A DNA stretch of 12,007 bases. Source: an uncultured Bryobacterales bacterium. GTDB taxonomy: Bacteria > Acidobacteriota > Terriglobia > Bryobacterales > Bryobacteraceae. Positions 8,051-12,007 of the stretch are shown here, piece by piece. A program made the position numbers and the translations under genes. Each line of letters starts with the position of its first letter. The first letter of the stretch is position 1. The notes below the pieces were generated by a model. The model saw only the letters and a list, made by a program, of their open reading frames with translations. It searched no databases and was not told the origin of the DNA. The DNA lies in assembly GCA_937859895.1 (NCBI GenBank), contig CALMAV010000592.1, forward strand, positions 1-12,007. Reading direction: 5' to 3'.

Positions 8051-8059
8051 TGATATACT
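8051..8059 (+). promoter_or_regulatory. Candidate extended -10 promoter for clpX
   Basis: TGA-TATACT matches an extended -10 (TGn plus 5 of 6 to TATAAT). The closest -35-like hexamer, CTGACA at 8027-8032, is 21 bases away and too far for a standard spacer, so recognition would rest on the extended -10. It predicts a transcript start near 8066 and a leader of about 60 bases. Confidence 0.5.
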
Positions 8060-8084
8060 CGAATAGTAAAAGTAACCGATCGGG

Positions 8085-8109
8085 GCGCGAAAATCGAACG
8101 ATTCCGCGC
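8085..8109 (+). promoter_or_regulatory. Imperfect hairpin in the predicted clpX leader
   Basis: GCGCG (8085-8089) pairs with CGCGC (8105-8109), and the inner AAAATC can pair with GATT across one mismatch and one bulge, leaving a loop of about 4 bases. It ends 5 bases before the Shine-Dalgarno at 8115-8119. It could influence ribosome access or transcript stability; this is inferred from pairing only. Confidence 0.35.
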
Positions 8110-8114
8110 TACGT

Positions 8115-8119
8115 AGGAG
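8115..8119 (+). promoter_or_regulatory. Shine-Dalgarno AGGAG that fixes the TTG start of clpX
   Basis: AGGAG is followed by 7 bases and then TTG at 8127, ideal spacing. No ATG offers a better alternative that would keep the N-terminal zinc finger, whose first cysteine is residue 12. Confidence 0.85.
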
Positions 8120-8126
8120 CACAAGT

Positions 8127-9398
8127 TTGAAGCGCGCTGGATCTGACGATTCTCTCCGCTGTTCGTTTTGCCACAAAAGCCAGGATGTTGTCGGAAAGCT
8201 GATCTCTTCCCCTAGCGATTACCCCCGTGCTTATATTTGTGATGAGTGCATCGCGGTCTGCAACTCCATTATTGAGGACGACCGGCATGATCAGACGTAC
8301 GGAGCTCCCGGTAAGCTACCGCGTCCGCTCGAACTGAAGGAGTACCTGGACCAGTATGTAATTGGCCAGGATGCGACGAAGAAGAAACTCGCGGTTGCGG
8401 TCTACAACCACTACAAGCGGATTCAGTTAAACAAGCAGCGTAACGGGGAAGTTGAGCTCTCCAAGTCGAATATTCTGCTGGTAGGGCCTACTGGAACGGG
8501 TAAGACCCTTCTTGCCCAGACACTGGCGCGGATTTTGGATGTCCCGTTTGCGATCGTTGACGCGACTACGCTGACCGAGGCCGGCTATGTCGGTGAGGAC
8601 GTCGAGAATATCATTCTGCGATTGCTGCAGAATGCAGACTGGGACGTGACGCGGGCCCAAACTGGAATCATTTACATTGACGAAATTGATAAGATCGGCC
8701 GCAAAGATGAGAACCCGTCCATCACCCGAGATGTTTCCGGCGAAGGAGTCCAGCAAGCGCTGCTAAAAATCCTGGAGGGTACGGTGGCAAATGTGCCGCC
8801 GCAGGGTGGGCGTAAGCATCCGCATCAGGAGTTCACCCCTGTGGATACGACCAATATTCTTTTCATCTGTGGTGGCGCTTTTGTTGGGCTCGAGAAGGTG
8901 ATCGCCCGACGCGTGGGTACTAAATCAATTGGCTTCATCCCGCCGGACGAAAAGGAGTTGGGGCGAAGAGGGATCAATACCGTGCGCCGAGATAGCGATT
9001 TGCTTGCCCAGTGCCAGCCGGTTGATTTGATCAAGTACGGGTTTATCCCCGAGTTTATCGGTCGCATGCCGGTTGCTGCGGTACTGGAAGATCTCTCCAA
9101 AGAGGCGCTGGTCCAGATTCTGACTAAGCCAAAGAACGCTATTATTAAGCAATATCAAAAGCTATTTGAATTTGAGAATGTTAAGCTCAAGTTCAGCGAG
9201 GATGCTCTGGAGGCCGTTGCTCAACTGGCGATGGAGCGAAAAGTAGGAGCTCGCGGCTTGCGCATGATCCTGGAGGATCTGATGCTTGACCTGATGTACT
9301 ACCTTCCGACCTTCAAGAAGGTGAAGGAATTTGTAGTTACTAAAGAGATGGTGTTGACTCAGAAAATCAACATGGCGGTTCTCGAAAAAGCAGGTTGA
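8127..9398 (+). CDS. clpX: ATP-dependent Clp protease ATP-binding subunit ClpX
   Basis: Hexameric AAA+ unfoldase that feeds substrates to the ClpP peptidase. The 423 residues equal the usual length (E. coli 424). Visible parts: a zinc-binding domain with Cys12, Cys15, Cys38 and Cys41; Walker A GPTGTGKT at 120-127; pore loop GYVG at 153-156; Walker B with Asp185-Glu186 in YIDEIDKI; the RKH pore loop at 229-231; the ClpP-docking IGF loop at 268-270; an arginine-finger candidate Arg313 in FIGRMP; and sensor-2 GARGLR at 374-379. All key residues are present, so it should be active and able to bind ClpP. Translation starts at TTG with a strong AGGAG. clpP, normally immediately upstream, is missing from this window; the upstream neighbour is the outer-membrane receptor. 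lon follows after 108 bases, apparently with its own promoter. Confidence 0.98.
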   Translation: MKRAGSDDSLRCSFCHKSQDVVGKLISSPSDYPRAYICDECIAVCNSIIEDDRHDQTYGAPGKLPRPLELKEYLDQYVIGQDATKKKLAVAVYNHYKRIQLNKQRNGEVELSKSNILLVGPTGTGKTLLAQTLARILDVPFAIVDATTLTEAGYVGEDVENIILRLLQNADWDVTRAQTGIIYIDEIDKIGRKDENPSITRDVSGEGVQQALLKILEGTVANVPPQGGRKHPHQEFTPVDTTNILFICGGAFVGLEKVIARRVGTKSIGFIPPDEKELGRRGINTVRRDSDLLAQCQPVDLIKYGFIPEFIGRMPVAAVLEDLSKEALVQILTKPKNAIIKQYQKLFEFENVKLKFSEDALEAVAQLAMERKVGARGLRMILEDLMLDLMYYLPTFKKVKEFVVTKEMVLTQKINMAVLEKAG

Positions 9399-9434
9399 CC
9401 CTGAGAGCACAGGCAGCTAGTGCTCAAGGCGACT

Positions 9435-9463
9435 TTGAAGCAGTAGCAACTCCTCAATAAGAT
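9435..9463 (+). promoter_or_regulatory. Candidate sigma70-type promoter for lon
   Basis: TTGAAG (9435-9440, 4 of 6 to TTGACA) and TAAGAT (9458-9463, 4 of 6 to TATAAT) are separated by exactly 17 bases in the clpX-lon gap. The predicted start is near 9470, so lon could be expressed independently of clpX. No heat-shock-type CIRCE repeat is visible here. Confidence 0.45.
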
Positions 9464-9506
9464 TCCGGTCCCTTCCTGCATGGGACAATCCGCTTAGAAA
9501 GAATAA

Positions 9507-12007
9507 ATGGTCACGACGAAAGATAAAACGGATACCAAGCGATTGCCGATGATGCCCATTCGGGACGTCGTCATATTTCCGTTCATGATGACCCCGTTTG
9601 TAGTGGGTCGAGAGTCCAGTGTCCGTGCGTTAGAAGAGGCACTATTAGGCGACAAGAAGATTTTCCTTGCCACTCAGCATGATGCTTCGGTGGATGAGCC
9701 ACGTCCAGACGAAATCTATTCCGTTGGAACGGTGGCCAATATTGTACAAAGCCTGAAACAGCCCGACGGCAATATCAAAGTCTTAGTCGAGGGTGTTGAG
9801 CGCGGCAAGGTTATTTCGGTCGGCGAGGAAGACGGGTACTTCCGTGCTGTCGTAAAAACCACTTCATTCAAAGTCGAAGGCGGCAATCAGCTGGATGCGC
9901 TGACCAGCCGTGTGACGACGCTATTCGAGCAGTACGTCAAGCTTAGCCAAAATCTTAACTACGAGACGATGATTGCGGCTATTCGGGTAGACGACCCCGG
10001 CAAACTGGCCGACACCGTTGGCGCGAACCTGCAGTTAACCATCGAAGAGAAGCAGGAACTGCTGGAGATCTTCGACCCGGTTGATCGTCTGACGCGCGTA
10101 GCTGACTTGCTCGATATTGAAATTGAGAAGCTGAGCGTAGACCGCACCATTCAAGGCCGCGTTAAGCGTCAGATGGAGCGGGCTCAGAAAGAGTACTATC
10201 TCAACGAAAAGATCAAAGCGATCCAGAAAGAGCTGGGACGTGGCGAGAAGAGCGAGTACGACGAGTTAAAGAAGAAGATCGACTCGGCAGGGATGACCAA
10301 GGACGCGCATGAGAAGGCTACTGCTGAGCTCAAGCGTCTGGAAGGCATGCCGCCGATGTCGGCTGAATCAACTGTCTCCCGTAATTACCTTGATTGGTTG
10401 CTGGCAGTGCCGTGGAAGAAGCGCACGAAGGAAATTCGTGATCTTCGTTACGCGCGCCAGATTCTTGAAGGCGATCACTACGGCCTGGAGAAGATCAAGG
10501 AGCGTATTCTCGAATTCCTATCCGTTCGGCGGTTGGTGGCTAATCCCAAGGGTTCGATCTTATGCTTCGTCGGGCCTCCTGGCGTTGGTAAAACATCGTT
10601 AGGTATGTCCATCGCTAAGGCGACTGGGCGCAAATTCGTCCGGCTGTCACTCGGTGGTGTGCGGGATGAGGCTGAGATTCGTGGTCACCGGCGTACCTAC
10701 ATTGGTGCATTACCTGGCCAGCTGATCCAAATGATGAAGAAAGCCGGAACCAAGAACCCGGTCATCATGCTGGATGAGATAGACAAGATGTCCATGGATT
10801 TCCGTGGCGATCCGTCTTCGGCGCTGCTTGAAGTGCTTGATCCTGAGCAGAATAGTTCGTTCATGGATCACTACCTCGATGTCGAGTACGACCTGAGCCA
10901 AGTATTCTTCATTGCGACGGCAAACGTACTGCATACAATTCCGCCGGCATTGCAAGATCGTATGGAAGTGATCCGGCTTTCGGGTTATACCGAGGTTGAA
11001 AAACTGGAGATTGCCAAGCGCTTCCTCGTCACCAAGCAGCGTAAAGATACCGGAATCTCGGAAGAGCAGGTCGCGTTTACCGATGCAGGCTTGCAGGCGT
11101 TGATCCAGTCCTACACGCGCGAGGCAGGCGTTCGGAATCTGGAGCGCGAGGTTGGGAATCTGTGCCGTAAAGTAGCTCGCAAGCTGGTGGATGCCCAAAC
11201 TCCGGTTGGGGAAGAAGCGGCAGCTGCAATTGCTATCGGCGCCGAACAGCCGATCGAAGTGTTAGAAGACGAGCCTGTGTTGCAGGCCGAAGACGCAGTG
11301 GTCGAGCCAAAGAAATCGCGTAAGAAGGCAAAGGCTGCAATGGAGATCCCGCTGATCCCTATTGACAAGATCACAGTAACGCCTGAGAAAGTTACCGAAC
11401 TATTAGGGCCAGCTAAGTTCCGGGACCTTGATCTGGAGAAGAAAAATGAGATCGGTGTCACGACTGGGCTTGCCTGGACCGAAGTTGGCGGTTCTATTCT
11501 TACAACGGAAGCCGCTGTGATGGAAGGCCGGGGCAAGATGATGACGACCGGCAAACTGGGCGATGTGATGCAGGAGTCAGCCCAGGCGGCAATGAGCTAC
11601 GTTCGGTCTCGGGCGCAGTACATCGGTTTGCCGAAAGACTTCTATCGTCACTTAGATATTCACGTTCACGTACCCGAGGGAGCAATTCCGAAGGACGGTC
11701 CATCCGCTGGCATTACAATTGCAACAAGTATTTGCAGTTCGCTTACGGGCATACCCGTTCGTGGTGACATTGCAATGACGGGCGAGATTACAGTTCGTGG
11801 CCGGGTTCTTCCTATCGGCGGACTGAAGGAGAAATTGCTGGCGGCGCATCGGCAAGGGGTGTTCGAGATTGTTCTTCCGAAGGACAATGAGCGCGATCTG
11901 GCCGATATACCGGAAAATATTCGAAAAGAGATGAAGCTGCACTTTGCGACATCGATGGACGAAGTATTGAAGATTGCTCTGGAGCGCGAGATTGTTGCTT
12001 TGCCTCT
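9507..12007 (+). CDS. lon: ATP-dependent Lon protease (3' end outside window)
   Basis: Cytosolic AAA+ serine protease that degrades misfolded and regulatory proteins. It is read through 833 complete codons, still open at the right edge, so only a short C-terminal tail should be missing. ATG 9507 directly follows an in-frame TAA (9504-9506), so no earlier start is possible; the upstream AGAAAGA is a weak Shine-Dalgarno. Domains: N-terminal substrate-binding domain at about 12-200 (RLPMMPIRDVVIFPFM...); a charged helix around 215-245; AAA+ with Walker A GPPGVGKT at 356-363, pore-loop Tyr398 in RRTYIGALPG, and Walker B Asp423-Glu424; and the S16 protease domain with catalytic Ser733 in PKDGPSAG and Lys776 in GGLKEK. 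ATPase residues fall at E. coli numbering, but the catalytic dyad (E. coli 679/722) is shifted by 54. The shift comes from an Ala/acidic then Lys-rich insert at about 566-620, between the AAA+ lid and protease domain. Confidence 0.97.
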   Translation, partial: MVTTKDKTDTKRLPMMPIRDVVIFPFMMTPFVVGRESSVRALEEALLGDKKIFLATQHDASVDEPRPDEIYSVGTVANIVQSLKQPDGNIKVLVEGVERGKVISVGEEDGYFRAVVKTTSFKVEGGNQLDALTSRVTTLFEQYVKLSQNLNYETMIAAIRVDDPGKLADTVGANLQLTIEEKQELLEIFDPVDRLTRVADLLDIEIEKLSVDRTIQGRVKRQMERAQKEYYLNEKIKAIQKELGRGEKSEYDELKKKIDSAGMTKDAHEKATAELKRLEGMPPMSAESTVSRNYLDWLLAVPWKKRTKEIRDLRYARQILEGDHYGLEKIKERILEFLSVRRLVANPKGSILCFVGPPGVGKTSLGMSIAKATGRKFVRLSLGGVRDEAEIRGHRRTYIGALPGQLIQMMKKAGTKNPVIMLDEIDKMSMDFRGDPSSALLEVLDPEQNSSFMDHYLDVEYDLSQVFFIATANVLHTIPPALQDRMEVIRLSGYTEVEKLEIAKRFLVTKQRKDTGISEEQVAFTDAGLQALIQSYTREAGVRNLEREVGNLCRKVARKLVDAQTPVGEEAAAAIAIGAEQPIEVLEDEPVLQAEDAVVEPKKSRKKAKAAMEIPLIPIDKITVTPEKVTELLGPAKFRDLDLEKKNEIGVTTGLAWTEVGGSILTTEAAVMEGRGKMMTTGKLGDVMQESAQAAMSYVRSRAQYIGLPKDFYRHLDIHVHVPEGAIPKDGPSAGITIATSICSSLTGIPVRGDIAMTGEITVRGRVLPIGGLKEKLLAAHRQGVFEIVLPKDNERDLADIPENIRKEMKLHFATSMDEVLKIALEREIVALP

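Noticed and set aside
2078..8126. Mobile island between tig and clpX
   Set aside because: No integrase, transposase, attachment-site repeats or terminal inverted repeats were seen; the segment carries ordinary chromosomal-type genes.
10309..10602. Plus-strand open frame of 97 codons inside lon in another frame
   Set aside because: lon reads continuously through this stretch with Walker A at the correct place; the frame is an out-of-frame shadow, not evidence for a frameshift.
1..12007. CRISPR array, tRNA, rRNA or known riboswitch
   Set aside because: No regularly spaced direct repeats, no cloverleaf-like stretch and no conserved RNA motif could be recognised. A SAM riboswitch, if any, would lie upstream of metK outside the window.

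Overview
The window looks like a chromosomal core-gene neighbourhood from a Gram-negative bacterium, most likely an acidobacterium. The outer-membrane protein at 4807-7965 has the Oar-like layout (carboxypeptidase-regulatory-like domain, plug, very large barrel) that is expanded in Acidobacteria, and secreted SGNH hydrolases and Uma2 proteins are also frequent there. This assignment is an inference from gene content; the window has no rRNA or other marker that would fix the lineage.

Layout: the 3' part of metK (2-775) is followed after 6 bases by tig (782-2077). A strong hairpin terminator (2160-2201) separates tig from a convergent, secreted SGNH/GDSL-type hydrolase on the minus strand (2204-3811). 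A non-coding stretch of about 330 bases leads to a small Uma2-family nuclease-fold gene (4144-4629). Next is a 1052-residue TonB-dependent-receptor-like outer-membrane protein (4807-7965, GTG start with a good Shine-Dalgarno), then clpX (8127-9398, TTG start with a good Shine-Dalgarno). lon starts at 9507 and runs off the right edge.

The core genes are protein quality control: trigger factor (nascent-chain chaperone), ClpX (unfoldase of ClpXP) and Lon (ATP-dependent protease). The order tig...clpX-lon matches the widespread tig-clpP-clpX-lon cluster known from E. coli. Here, however, clpP is absent and about 6 kb carrying three unrelated envelope or accessory genes lies between tig and clpX. 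The ClpX protein still has the IGF loop that docks ClpP, so a clpP gene is expected elsewhere in the genome. clpX and lon each appear to have their own promoter, as expected if the ancestral operon was split.

I found no CRISPR array, tRNA, rRNA, transposase, integrase or clear defence system. Nothing here amounts to a convincing undescribed system. The points most worth a second look are the split tig/clpX cluster, an unusual charged insert in Lon, and the architecture of the SGNH hydrolase.
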